Assembly: GCA_902470815.1 (NCBI GenBank)
Contig: CABRHS010000008.1
Span: 25,418 to 89,417, forward strand
DNA: 64,000 nucleotides
Source: an uncultured Collinsella sp.
GTDB taxonomy: Bacteria; Actinomycetota; Coriobacteriia; Coriobacteriales; Coriobacteriaceae
Reading direction: 5' to 3'
Shown here: piece by piece, positions 7,908-17,768 of the stretch
Position numbering within the stretch: the first letter of the stretch is position 1
How the letters are laid out: each line of letters opens with the position of its first letter
Notes under the pieces: model-generated
What the model saw: only the letters and a program-made list of their open reading frames with translations
The model's database searches: none
Told to the model about the DNA's origin: nothing
Made by a program: the position numbers and the translations under genes

Positions 7908-10900
7908 ATGGCCAAACAATGGCTTAGACGCTGTTGCGTGGGCGCCATGATCGCGGCGGTGACCGCGTCGTCGCTGCCTATGCAGGCATTCGCCGAGGCG
8001 GGGGGGTGGCCTATGACGCAGGGGCGGTAGCAGCCAGCGTCAATGGCAACATCGCCACCATCGGGAACGGTGCAATTGAGCGCACCTTCTCGATTGCCGA
8101 GGGCGGTCAGGTAAAGACCGCCAAGATCGATAACAAGCGCGCGGGCACCACGCTGACTCCCGGTGAGGGCAGCGAGGAGTTCATCATCAAGCGCACCAAG
8201 AAGGATGGCCGCGTTCAGCAGCCCATCGACCAGACGGGTTGGACGGCAGAGGCGGACTCCGAGGAGCCGACGGGCGAGGACAACGGCAACAGCGGTCATG
8301 CGCGCCACATGATTGACAATAATCCGGGTACCTACTGGCATTCCCAGTATAAAGATAAAAACGGTGTCCAGCTCGGCGACAAAGCTGCTGCATATCCGCA
8401 TTTCATGACCATCTCTCTGGGGGAGCCCACGTCCTTCAAGAGCTTCTCCTACGATCCTCGCGACGCTGGATCAAACGGGAACATCAAGGGCTACAAGCTT
8501 TTTGTGAGCACTCAGGAAACACGCCCTGACATTCCCGCCGAAGGTGCTTCAGTCCCTGCTTCTGATGCGGAAGAGGCTGTTTCCGGCGATGATGGGGCAA
8601 CGGAAAATACCGCTGATCCTTTGGATGGCGCATCGAGCGATTCCGCCGAGGCCGTTGTTGCTGGCAATGGCTATGATGGCTGGACTGAGGTCGCATCGGG
8701 CGAATTCGATTATTCGAAGAATGCCAACGGCCCCATCCATGTGAACATTGACGACAAGAGCCAAAAAAGCTGTGAGAACGTTCGCCATGTTATGCTCGTG
8801 GCGACTTCATCGGTGAATGGCCAGAAGTTCGCGGCATGCGAGGAGTTCGACCTCTACGCCGAGCCGTGGGTTGAGGCGCAGGGCGACAACCCGATGCTCC
8901 TCAAGTCGAGCCAGCTCGAGCTTGATGGCGAGCCCGTTGTGGCGGATACGAATGCCACCATCAACAAGCAGCAGAAGACGGGCAAGAAGCTTTCCTTCAA
9001 GTTCAAGCCGGTCGTCTTCAACGGCGCCGAGTACGCCATCACCGAGAACTACGTGATGTACAACGGTGACCATTACATGCGAAAGTTCCTCGAGATCTCC
9101 GTTCCCGAGGAAGACGCGCTTGACGCCGAGATCGACTACATCGACCTCGAGTCAATCGACATGAAGAACGCCAAGAGCACTTGGACCATCCCGACGGATC
9201 AAGGCGGCGTTGTGCGCATGTCCGTGGAGCGCGCCGTTCTCGGACAGCCGTTCTATGCCGACGGCATGTTCTTCGGCTGTGAGTTCCCCGCCACCGATAC
9301 GCAAATCGTGACGGAGGATGGCCATACGGTCGGTCGTCCGCGCTACTACACCGGCAAGACGATGGATCGTCTGGTCGAGGACAAGCAGGCGGTGCGCGCA
9401 GATGACGGCACGATTCGCTACAACACGTGGCAGACCGTTGCGGGTGCCGCGCGCGGCACCGATATGGGCGTGGTGCAGGCAGACTTCTTCGACTACATCG
9501 ATGACATCTCCGTGCCTTCTGAGTTCCGCATCCAGTACAACTCTTGGTTCGACAACATGCAGAACATCACGGATGAGAACATCCTGAAGTCCTATATCGA
9601 GATCGATCGCGAGTTGAACAACGCCGAGCTCCGCCCCCTGGATTCTTGGGTCGTCGACGACGGCTGGCAGAACATCGATGCGGGCAACATGGATGGCGTC
9701 TGGACGTTCAACGGCAAGTTTCCCAATCAGTTCGGGCCCTCTTCCCAGCTCGCACGTGACTTCGGCTCCGATTTCGGCGTGTGGATCGGCCCGCGCGGAG
9801 GGTATCCCAGCGCCGGCGCCATGGCGGATGCCCTGGTGAAGCAGGGGAAAGGCGTGAAGGCCGGCGGCTCCATCGATGTCGCCGACCGCACGTATCTTGA
9901 GGAGTACGCAAAGACGGTATGCGACTATCAGGACCGCTTCCATGTTAACTATTGGAAGTGGGACGGTTTTGCGGACGACAGCCAGTACAACCATTATCAG
10001 CAAGATAAAAACGCCAAGGACGGCGAGCCGGGCCGCAGCACCAACGGTCCCACCGCGGGCCACATGATCGGCGGCAAGAACCGTATGTACCATGTGTCCG
10101 ACATGTGGGAGGCCTGGATCGACCTGTTCGAGGTCGTACGCGCCAACGGTGAGAAGAACCATATCGACAACCTGTGGATCTCACTGACCACCTACACTCA
10201 TCCGTCTCCATGGTTCCTGCAGTGGGCGAATTCCCTGTGGCTGCAGTGCGTGCCCGATCAGGCTGGTGCGGGTATTAGTTCCAGCGACAGGTCCGATAGC
10301 CAGATGGATCGTCAGCTCGACGCGCGCGATGCGGCGTACTACGACTTTATCAAGGAAAACCAGTTCCAGTTCCCGCTGGCCCACCTGTACAACCACGACC
10401 CGGTGTACGGCCGCGAAGGGACGGGCATGACGTCCACGACGGCGACTGCCGAGCAATTCCAGAACTACCTCTACAGCTTGGCAGGCCGCGGCACCTCGTT
10501 CTGGGAGCTCTATTTCTCCGACTCGATCCTCGATGAGGAGAAGTACGAGGTCGCCAGTGAGTTCCTCACCTGGGCTGAGGCGAACTTCGACATGCTCGGA
10601 AATGCCAAGATGTTCGGCAGCAGCCCGGCTTCCGGTATCAAGCTCGATACCAATGTTAGTGTCGGCAACACGGTTGAGCAGTATGCTAACGGCACTTTCG
10701 GCACGTACGGTTACGCCGGCTTCAACGGCGATCAGGGCATTCTGACGGTCCGCAACGCCGATTGGAAGGCCGCGAAGGAGCTCAAGTTCACCTTCGATGA
10801 CGCCACGCTGGGCGTTGCGGGCAAGGCTGGCGACGAGTTCGATTACGTTGTCGAGCGCCATTACACCAAGAACGGCGCAAAGTCCTCCGTTTCCGAGACG

Positions 10901-13009
10901 GGCAAGTTCACCTACGGCAAGGAAGTTTCCCTGACCCTCCAGCCTGAGGAGTCCCTCACCATCCGCGTGACCAAGAAGGACGCGGGCGATAAGAAGGGCC
11001 CGTCCATCGAAACCGTTCGTCACAACGGTGTGACCGAGGATGGCAAGACCGAGCTCGTCGTTCGCATGGACGAGAAGGTCAAGGGCGACGCCGCGTTCGT
11101 CGTCAATGGCGAGAAGGTCGCCGCCGACAAGGTGAAGCGCTCTGCCGACGACGTCACGTATCGCATCGCGCTTGACAAGGCCCCCAGTCAGGGTGACAAG
11201 CTCGATGTTCAGGTCTCCGGCATCACTGACATGGCCGCCAACAAGCTGACGGGCGACGCCTCCTCCGTGGACTTCCGCGAGGGTAACGTTGTGGCCTCCC
11301 GCTGTCCGTCCCGTCTGACCGCCTACACCAAGAAGCTCGCGCCCAAGGCCGAGTCCCTCGTCTCCAAGACCGGCATCTCCGTGTTCTCTCAGGTGAACAC
11401 CAAGGGCCACGGTCCCCTGGTCAAGCAGGAGGGTGCCTACGAGCTCGGCGTCGACGAGAACGGCAAGGCGTACTTCGACCTCAATGGCGTTCGCGTGACT
11501 TCCAGGTCTCTTGTCAACGACGGTGCCAAGCACACCGTTGCCGGTACGCGCGAGAACAACGGTATTCTCAAGATTTACGTCGATGGCGCCCTCGATGGCA
11601 GCAAATATGACGTGAAGAACGTTCATCACGAGACCCCTGCGGGCGATGTCACGTTCGCCGGAGGTTCCTTCAGCAAAGACACTGACGAGGCCTCCGCGAA
11701 GATTTACGACCGTGCTCTCGGCTACAACGAGATCAAGGCCGAGCATGAGAAAGTCATTCCCGACACGTCCGTGAAGAACCTCTCCAAGGGCAAGCCGGTC
11801 AATGCCGCCTGGACCAAGGATGGCTCCGACGCCGAGTGCAACAAGAAGGACCGTCCCGTTACGATGGCCGTCGACGGCAATAAGGGCACGACCGACAACT
11901 TTGGCGAATTCGGGTCGAATGACAAGGCCGATAGTTCGTATCTGCAGGTCGACCTCGGGGCTGTGTACGAGCTCACCGATGTCAATTTGTGGCGCTATTG
12001 GAACGGCGGCAACCGTGAGTACAAGAATACGGTCATCGTCGCGTCTGAGGACAAGGCGTTCGACAAGGATAACGACACGGTGATCTTCAACGCCGACAAG
12101 GAAGACAAGCATGGCTTCGGTGTCGGAGCCGGGGAGTCCTACAAGGAGAGCAAGGACGGCAAGAAGTTCCCCGTCACGCCCGGGACCCGCGCTCGCTACG
12201 TTCGCGTTTACATGTGCGGCAACACCGATATGGACAAGGGCAAGCCAACGAGTGGCAACACCAACCACATCGTCGAGCTCGAGGTGATGGGTCGCAACCT
12301 GCCCGTCAATCCCGACGCCCAGATCGACACCTCCGCTCTCTATCAGCGCATCGACGATATCCGCGCCAAGATTGAGTCCGGCAAATGGACGCCCGAGAGC
12401 GTCCAGAAGGTGATGGACAAGCTCGAGGCCGCCGAGCTGGTTGCCGACTGCCCCAAGGATGAGGCTCAGGTCGCGAAGGCGATCGAGGGCCTCAATGGAG
12501 CCGAGGACCTGCTCAAGAAGGCCGTTACGGTGACCTTTGCCTACAAGGGCGATGTCCCTGCCGATGCGGTGGCTCCCGCTGCGGTCGATGTCGAGCAGGG
12601 CTCCGCTCTTGGCGACAAACTGCCCGCCCCGATCGCCGAGGGCTACGTCTTCGCCGGTTGGTTCGTGGACGAGGCCTGCACCTCTGGTAACGAGTTCACC
12701 TCAAAGACCAAGGTGGGCGCCGACATGACGGTCTTTGGCAAGTGGGCTAAGGACGACGGCACGGTTCCTCCTGCGCCCGGCCCGGAGAACCCCGGCCCCG
12801 AGCAGCCCGAGCCCGAGCAGCCTGGCGATCCCAAGCCCGAGCAGCCCGGCGACCATGGGCCGGCTGCCAAGCCGAACAAGCCCGGCAAGCCCGCGACGGG
12901 GCTGCCCCAGACGGGCGACAGCTCCATGCTCCCGATCGCGGCGTGCGGGGTTGCGGGCGTGGTCTTGATGGCCTTCGCGCTGGTGATTCGCAAGCGTCGC
13001 AAGGCGTAG
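7908..13009 (+). CDS. LPXTG-anchored GH-D-clan (GH36-like) glycosidase, signal peptide out of frame at a poly-G tract
   Basis: ATG 7908 (RBS GGAGAGGAG) encodes a signal peptide ending MQAFAEAGG, but this frame stops at 8028. The remaining ~1,670 codons are open in another frame. The switch is at G7 (8000-8006). One added G fuses both frames into about 1,700 residues. The order is an N-terminal beta-sandwich interrupted by a discoidin-like domain with an acidic low-complexity insert (nt 8520-8680). The barrel has VVDDGW (nt 9650) and YWKWDGF (nt 9950), as in alpha-galactosidase-type nucleophile strands. It is followed by Ig-like, LamG-like (11.3-11.7 kb) and F5/8-type-C (11.8-12.3 kb) domains. 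An InlB-type repeat (12.5-12.75 kb), a Pro/Glu linker, LPQTG (12902-12916), a membrane helix and RKRRKA end the protein. It likely cleaves alpha-linked galactose or GalNAc at the cell surface. The break may be phase variation, programmed frameshifting or a sequencing error. Confidence 0.85.
8000..8006 (+). repeat. G7 homopolymer at the signal peptide/body junction
   Basis: There are seven consecutive G within the codons right after the predicted signal peptidase site (AFA-EAGG). Gain of one G or loss of two restores the frame to the 5-kb glycosidase body. The position is ideal for on/off switching by slipped-strand mispairing. Confidence 0.8.
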
Positions 13010-13052
13010 CGGGTTCGCTTCGGCAGCGGAACAACGCACATAAGCGTTCGAT

Positions 13053-13086
13053 CGGGCGTCCCGGCATACCCGGGGCGCCCGTTTTG
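13053..13086 (+). terminator. intrinsic terminator of the glycosidase gene
   Basis: The stem CGGGCGTCCCGG pairs with CCGGGGCGCCCG (one G-T pair) around CATAC, followed by TTTTGC. Confidence 0.85.
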
Positions 13087-13196
13087 CACGGATCGACGAA
13101 TGGAAGGGTCTCATGCGGGTTGGAAGAGCCTTGTATGGAAGCTCGTCTGGACGGGGCTGTTCCGTCTTAGCGCCGAAATCCTCCGCCCGTCATCTG

Positions 13197-13288
13197 CTGA
13201 AAACTCCTTAGTGCAAACACTGAAAACTCCTCAATAAAACTTCTGAAAACCACGCAACAATTCCACTGAAAATCACTCAATGAAGTAT
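13197..13288 (+). repeat. four tandem 23-bp iterons upstream of the AAA/DUF4143 gene
   Basis: CTGAAAA begins at 13197, 13220, 13243 and 13266, exactly every 23 bp. Each is followed by a degenerate tail often containing CTCAAT or CGCAAC. The fourth copy runs into TATAAT (13286-13291), a likely -10 box, 33 bp before the ATG. The other 180 bp of the gap 13010-13323 hold the upstream gene's terminator and nothing else recognisable. Confidence 0.85.
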
Positions 13289-13323
13289 AATCTCATCAGA
13301 AATAGCTGGTAGATGGGATATAC

Positions 13324-14604
13324 ATGTTGACACCTGAACAATACCGACCAAGGGTCGTTGACCGGGCAATCTCCGAGTCGCTCGAGGTCTTCGGTGGTGT
13401 GTGCGTCGAAGGCCCCAAATGGTGCGGTAAGACGTGGGCTGCCCTAAACGCCGCGGAAAGCGTGTATTACGTTGGTGATCCCGCTGGCGGATTCCAAAAC
13501 AGGCGTATGGCGGAAATCGATCCATCGGTGACGCTCGTCGGTGATGCCCCGCATCTCATCGATGAATGGCAGGAGGTTCCCGGTATTTGGGACGCGGTCC
13601 GCTTTGAGGTCGACCGAGGGGGCTCCAAGGGGCGATACCTGCTCAGCGGATCTTCCACGCCGCCGCAGAAAGGTGTCATGCACACGGGAACTGGGCGCAT
13701 CTCGACCATCCGCATGTTTCCCATGACGCTCTCGGAGTCCGGCGATTCAAGTGCCGTTGTCAGTTTCTCGAGCCTATTTGAGCGACCGGTCTCCATGACG
13801 CCCACGGGGGAGGTTTCGCTTTCCGCCCTGGTCGATCTGATCATCCGCGGGGGATGGCCGGGCAACATCGACGTGGCTCCCGCCCGAAGCGCGCTCGCCC
13901 CCCGTTCGTACATCGAGCAGGTGGCCGAATCGGATGCGAGCCGCCTGGACGGACGCGTGCGCGACCCCCACAAGATGATGCTCCTCCTGCGTTCGCTGGC
14001 GCGGAACGAGAGCACGCTGGCGAGCAACGCGACGCTGCGCAGGGACATCCGCGAGTTCGACGACGATGACATCTCCGATAACACCATCAGTGAATATCTG
14101 ACGGTTTTACATCGGGTTTTCGCAATTTACGAGCAGCCGGCGTTCAACCCCCGCATGCGGTCCTCGGTTCGAGTGGGGAAGAAGCCCAAGCGGCACCTCG
14201 CCGACCCCTCTCTTGCGGCGGCCGCCCTCAGTTTGACGCGGGACCGTCTCATGGGCGATCTGGAGACCCTCGGCTTCCTGTTCGAGTCGCTGTGCGAGAG
14301 GGACCTGGCGGTGTATGCCGCGGCGAGCGGCGGCAGGCTGTTCCATTACCGCGACGGGCTCGGCAGGGAGATAGATGCCGTGGTGGAGCTAGCGGATGGG
14401 CGTTGGGGCGCTTTTGAAATCAAGCTTGGGGCGAATCAGATCGATGCGGCTGCGGATTCCCTGCTCTCCCTCAAGCGTGACATGGAGAACGACGCCCATG
14501 CCGTGCCCCCTGAGATACTCGTGGTCATTTGCGGCCTTTCCTCGTTCGCCTATACGCGCCCCGACGGCGTCATGGTGGTCCCCATCACCGCGCTTGGGGT
14601 TTGA
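13324..14604 (+). CDS. AAA-family ATPase with C-terminal DUF4143
   Basis: The protein has 426 residues. Walker A is GPKWCGKT at residues 30-37. A Walker-B-like HLIDEWQ follows near residue 79. Sensor-like residues follow in YLLSGSSTP. The C-terminal half has the DUF4143 pattern (winged-helix-like, then LFESLCERDLAVYA, FHYRDGLGREIDAVVEL and AFEIKLG). The last part resembles a PD-(D/E)XK nuclease core with D and ExK spaced by about 15 residues. This family is widespread in anaerobes and archaea, and its role is unknown. It stands alone, and the four 23-bp iterons over its promoter suggest dedicated, possibly auto-regulatory control. Confidence 0.88.
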   Translation: MLTPEQYRPRVVDRAISESLEVFGGVCVEGPKWCGKTWAALNAAESVYYVGDPAGGFQNRRMAEIDPSVTLVGDAPHLIDEWQEVPGIWDAVRFEVDRGGSKGRYLLSGSSTPPQKGVMHTGTGRISTIRMFPMTLSESGDSSAVVSFSSLFERPVSMTPTGEVSLSALVDLIIRGGWPGNIDVAPARSALAPRSYIEQVAESDASRLDGRVRDPHKMMLLLRSLARNESTLASNATLRRDIREFDDDDISDNTISEYLTVLHRVFAIYEQPAFNPRMRSSVRVGKKPKRHLADPSLAAAALSLTRDRLMGDLETLGFLFESLCERDLAVYAAASGGRLFHYRDGLGREIDAVVELADGRWGAFEIKLGANQIDAAADSLLSLKRDMENDAHAVPPEILVVICGLSSFAYTRPDGVMVVPITALGV

Positions 14605-14663
14605 GTTCGCGATTTGCGTGAGGGGCTTGACTGGTTCCGCCCCTTGCCTTTTCGGCCGCGCGT

Positions 14664-15368
14664 CTATTCTCCGCCTGCGAGGGCCTTTACCAATGCGGCG
14701 AGCTCGACGACCTGTTGCTCGAGTTCGGCGATACGGCGGGCGTTGTCCGCGATGCCCTCGCGGTTGAGACGAGAGGCCTCCTCGACCGGGTCGGGCATGG
14801 ACTCACGATGATGCGTCGCATCGAACGACTCGGTGAGCACGCGGCATCCGTTGCGCTTGACGACGCGCCCGGGGATGCCCACAACGGTGCAGTTCGCCGG
14901 AACGTCTTTGACCACGACGGAGTTGCCGCCTATGCGCACGTTGTCGCCGATGTGGATGTTGCCGAGCACCTTGGCGCCCGTTCCCACGGTCACGTTGTCG
15001 CCCAGGGTGGGATGGCGCTTGCCGCACTCGTTGCCCGTGCCGCCCAGGGTGACTCCCTGGTAGAGCACGCAATCGTCACCGATCACCGTGGTTTCGCCGA
15101 TCACGACCCCCATGGCGTGGTCGATGAACAGCCGGCGCCCCAGCTGCGCGGCGGGATGAATCTCCACACCGGTGAAGAAGCGCGTGACCTGCGAGAGGAC
15201 GCGCGCGAGCCCGCGTACCCCGTGCTCCCAGAGCCAGTGTTCCGGCGTGTGCATCCATTTGGCGTGCAGCCCCGGATAGGACAGGAAGATAACGAGCGGG
15301 CTTTGGGCCGCGGGGTCGTTTGCCCTGACGGCGGCGATGTCCTCGCGGACGGTGGCGATGGCTCCCAT
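14664..15368 (-). CDS. cysE: serine O-acetyltransferase
   Basis: The protein has 234 residues. The ATG at 15368 is preferred over the upstream one because GGAGGG precedes it and homologues begin close to this point. It is a left-handed beta-helix acyltransferase: FFTGVEIHPAAQLGRRLFIDHAMGVVIGETTVIGDDCVLYQGVTLGGTG holds the catalytic His/Asp and CoA-site residues of CysE. It converts L-serine and acetyl-CoA to O-acetylserine for cysteine synthesis. Compared with E. coli CysE it lacks most of the N-terminal helical domain, as in many Gram-positives. The C-terminal 40 residues form a likely coiled coil (ARRIAELEQQVVELAALVK). It is monocistronic and divergent from the dedA-like gene. Confidence 0.93.
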   Translation of the reverse strand: MGAIATVREDIAAVRANDPAAQSPLVIFLSYPGLHAKWMHTPEHWLWEHGVRGLARVLSQVTRFFTGVEIHPAAQLGRRLFIDHAMGVVIGETTVIGDDCVLYQGVTLGGTGNECGKRHPTLGDNVTVGTGAKVLGNIHIGDNVRIGGNSVVVKDVPANCTVVGIPGRVVKRNGCRVLTESFDATHHRESMPDPVEEASRLNREGIADNARRIAELEQQVVELAALVKALAGGE

Positions 15369-15622
15369 GTCCCTCCCTCGTTGTTGATGTGCGCGAATCC
15401 GCACGGCGCGGGGCGTATGCAGAACACGCATGGCGTGAGCTGCAAGTGTACGCGCCCCTACCGCTAATGTCGAGAGAATCAGTAGGATTAACATCTCCGA
15501 GCATTTCAACGCGCGCCGCCGCGCCGGGAGGTTTTGGAAAGACTGCGGACATTACCTCGCCTTTGCGCGCGCTCGGTATCATGATGTCACGTGCGTCTGC
15601 AACATAACTAGAAAGGCATCCC

Positions 15623-16273
15623 ATGCAGGAGGCATTTTTCGGCTTCATCAGCCAGTTCGGCTATCTCGCGGTCGCCGCGCTCATCCTTTTCGAGAACGTG
15701 TTCCCGCCCATCCCCAGCGAGCTCATCCTTCCGCTGTCGGGCTTCCTCGCCACGCAGACGGAGATGACGCTCCCCGGTGTCATCATCGCCGCGACGGTCG
15801 GTTCGGTTGTGGGCGCCTATTTCCTCTACGGCATCGGCCGCCTGCTCTCCCAGGAGCGCCTTGAGGGCTTCTTCGACACCAAGCCCATGCGCATGCTCGG
15901 CTTCCACTCCGATGACGTTGCCAAGGCCATCGGCTGGTTCGACCGCAAGGGCCAGATCACGGTACTCATCTGCCGCTGCATCCCCGTTGTGCGCAGCCTC
16001 ATCTCCATTCCCGCCGGCACCGCCAAGATGAGCATGGTGCGCTTCGCGCTGTACACGCTCGTGGGCTCGCTTGTGTGGAACGCCATCCTGTGCACGCTGG
16101 GCTTCTGGGCCGGTGGCGCCTGGGAGCAGATCACCGCTCAGGCCGAGTGGGTGTCCGACGTGGTGAAGGTCGTCATCGTCGTCGCCGCCGTCGCGGTCGT
16201 CGCCTGGTGGGTCAAGTTCCGCATCCTCCCGGCTCGCGCCGAGCAGAAGCGCCGCGAGGCGGAGGGCGAGTAG
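15623..16273 (+). CDS. DedA-family membrane protein
   Basis: The protein has 216 residues with about five hydrophobic segments. The DedA/VTT signature is clear: ENVFPPIPSELILPLSGFLA at residues 23-43, then FDRKGQITVLICRCIPVVRSLISIPAG with the conserved Arg residues. The family moves lipids such as undecaprenyl phosphate or phosphatidylethanolamine across the cytoplasmic membrane and affects proton-motive-force homeostasis. The exact substrate here is unknown. The RBS AGAAAGG is at 15610. A terminator-like hairpin follows at 16393. Confidence 0.92.
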   Translation: MQEAFFGFISQFGYLAVAALILFENVFPPIPSELILPLSGFLATQTEMTLPGVIIAATVGSVVGAYFLYGIGRLLSQERLEGFFDTKPMRMLGFHSDDVAKAIGWFDRKGQITVLICRCIPVVRSLISIPAGTAKMSMVRFALYTLVGSLVWNAILCTLGFWAGGAWEQITAQAEWVSDVVKVVIVVAAVAVVAWWVKFRILPARAEQKRREAEGE

Positions 16274-16392
16274 CAGCCGGCTTGCAGATGCGCTTGACGC
16301 AGATGATTCGCGTTCGTTAAATCACCGCGCGAATTTCCCTGTCGGCATTGTGCTTTAGCTTGCCGCAGTACAATCAGAATGTCACATCATCA

Positions 16393-16416
16393 CCGGGCGG
16401 CGCACGCCCGGTTTTG
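16393..16416 (+). terminator. hairpin with T-tract between dedA and ilvE
   Basis: A perfect 7-bp stem CCGGGCG/CGCCCGG around GCGCA is followed by TTTTG. A TACAAT box lies 20 bp upstream (16369-16374). The hairpin may end dedA transcription or lie just inside an ilvE leader. No T-box features are seen. Confidence 0.7.
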
Positions 16417-16511
16417 CTATATGCGCCTGCTCATCTCGGCGCGGGACGGGGCGCGCCGACGCGCGTCGCCGCCCTCCGGGGGAAGTGGGCGCCGTGGAAA
16501 GGGAGTGCATC

Positions 16512-17552
16512 ATGGCAACCGAGAAAAAGGACCTGGACTGGGGCAACCTCGACTTCAGCTACCGCAAGACGGATTACAGCTACGTGTCCAACTACAAGGA
16601 CGGGGTGTGGGACGAGGGCTGCCTGACCGCCGACCACAACATCACCCTGTCCGAGTGTGCGGGCATCTTCCATTATTGCCAAGAGGTCTTCGAGGGGCTC
16701 AAGGCGTATACCACCGCCGACGGCTCCATCGTCTGCTTCCGCCCCGATATGAACGCGCAGCGCATGGCCGACTCTGCGGAGCGCCTGGTCATGCCCGCCT
16801 TCCCAAAGGACCGCTTTGTCGAGGCGGTCAAGCAGGTCGTCAAGGCCAACGCCGCATGGGTGCCGCCATTTGGTTCGGGCGCGACGCTCTACGTGCGTCC
16901 GCTCATGATCGCCACGGGAGACGTCATCGGCGTCAAGCCTGCCGACGAGTACCAGTTCCGCATCCTCGTGACACCCGTCGGCCCGTACTTCAAGGGCGGC
17001 GACACCACGGTCAAGCTCTGCGTTTCCAAGTATGACCGCGCAGCGCCGCATGGCACGGGCAACATCAAAGCGGGGCTCAACTACGCCATGAGCCTCAAGC
17101 CCGGCATGGAGGCCCATGCCGCGGGCTATGCCGAGAACCTGTATCTCGATTCGGAGTCCCGCACGTACGTCGAGGAGACTGGAGGCGCCAACGTGCTGTT
17201 CGTAGCCAAGGACGGCACGCTCGTGGTGCCCCGGTCCCACACCGACTCGATCCTGCCCTCCATCACGCGTCGTTCGCTCGTGCAGGTTGCCGAGGACCTG
17301 GGCATGGCTGTGGACGAGCGCCCTGTCACCTGGAGGGAGGTCGCCTCGGGCGCGTTTGTTGAATGCGGGCTGTGTGGAACCGCGGCGGTTATCTCCCCGG
17401 TGGGCGAGATTCATGACGGCGATACGGTCGTCGTGTTCCCCGATGGGCACGAGAGCTCCGGCCCCGTCATGAAGCTCCTGCGTGAGACCCTGACTGGCAT
17501 TCAGGGCGGTCAGGTCGAGGACGTGCACGGCTGGGTCTGCAAGATCTGCTAA
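16512..17552 (+). CDS. ilvE: branched-chain amino acid aminotransferase
   Basis: The protein has 346 residues, typical of class-IV aminotransferases of the BCAT type. The ATG at 16512 has GGAAAGGGAG upstream; an in-frame GTG further back has no RBS. Signatures are FEGLKAY near residue 68, NIKAGLNYAMSL with the likely PLP-binding Lys186, and YVEETGGANVLF. It transaminates Leu, Ile and Val with 2-oxoglutarate. There is no ilv operon around it, so it is transcribed alone. BrnQ, encoded at 56196, would supply substrate. Confidence 0.95.
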   Translation: MATEKKDLDWGNLDFSYRKTDYSYVSNYKDGVWDEGCLTADHNITLSECAGIFHYCQEVFEGLKAYTTADGSIVCFRPDMNAQRMADSAERLVMPAFPKDRFVEAVKQVVKANAAWVPPFGSGATLYVRPLMIATGDVIGVKPADEYQFRILVTPVGPYFKGGDTTVKLCVSKYDRAAPHGTGNIKAGLNYAMSLKPGMEAHAAGYAENLYLDSESRTYVEETGGANVLFVAKDGTLVVPRSHTDSILPSITRRSLVQVAEDLGMAVDERPVTWREVASGAFVECGLCGTAAVISPVGEIHDGDTVVVFPDGHESSGPVMKLLRETLTGIQGGQVEDVHGWVCKIC

Positions 17553-17768
17553 GGGCGCATGGGCCGGGGCCCCGCTTTCGTGGGCGGGTTCGGCGCCGTG
17601 CGGTCCACGTGCGGCGCCCCGCCGTCTGTAATCGGCATGATGCCGATGCGGAAGGGCATTGTCGGGGCCCTCTTCGTTTGTCATACTCGATGTATTCCTG
17701 CTGTGGCTTTGCCGCAAACGTACCAAAAATGAAGTCGCCCGCATTGGGGACAAAACCAAGGAGGAATC

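Noticed and set aside
7732..7950. A 72-codon plus-strand frame before the glycosidase
   Set aside because: It overlaps the signal-peptide start, has no RBS and no recognisable features.
10181..12268. A 695-codon minus-strand frame opposite the glycosidase
   Set aside because: Antisense shadow with low-complexity composition and no RBS or motif.
13197..13288. CRISPR array
   Set aside because: The 23-bp units are contiguous without unique spacers, and no cas genes are present.
16321..16511. A T-box or other riboswitch before ilvE
   Set aside because: There is only a short terminator hairpin; no specifier stem or conserved T-box bulge sequence was found.
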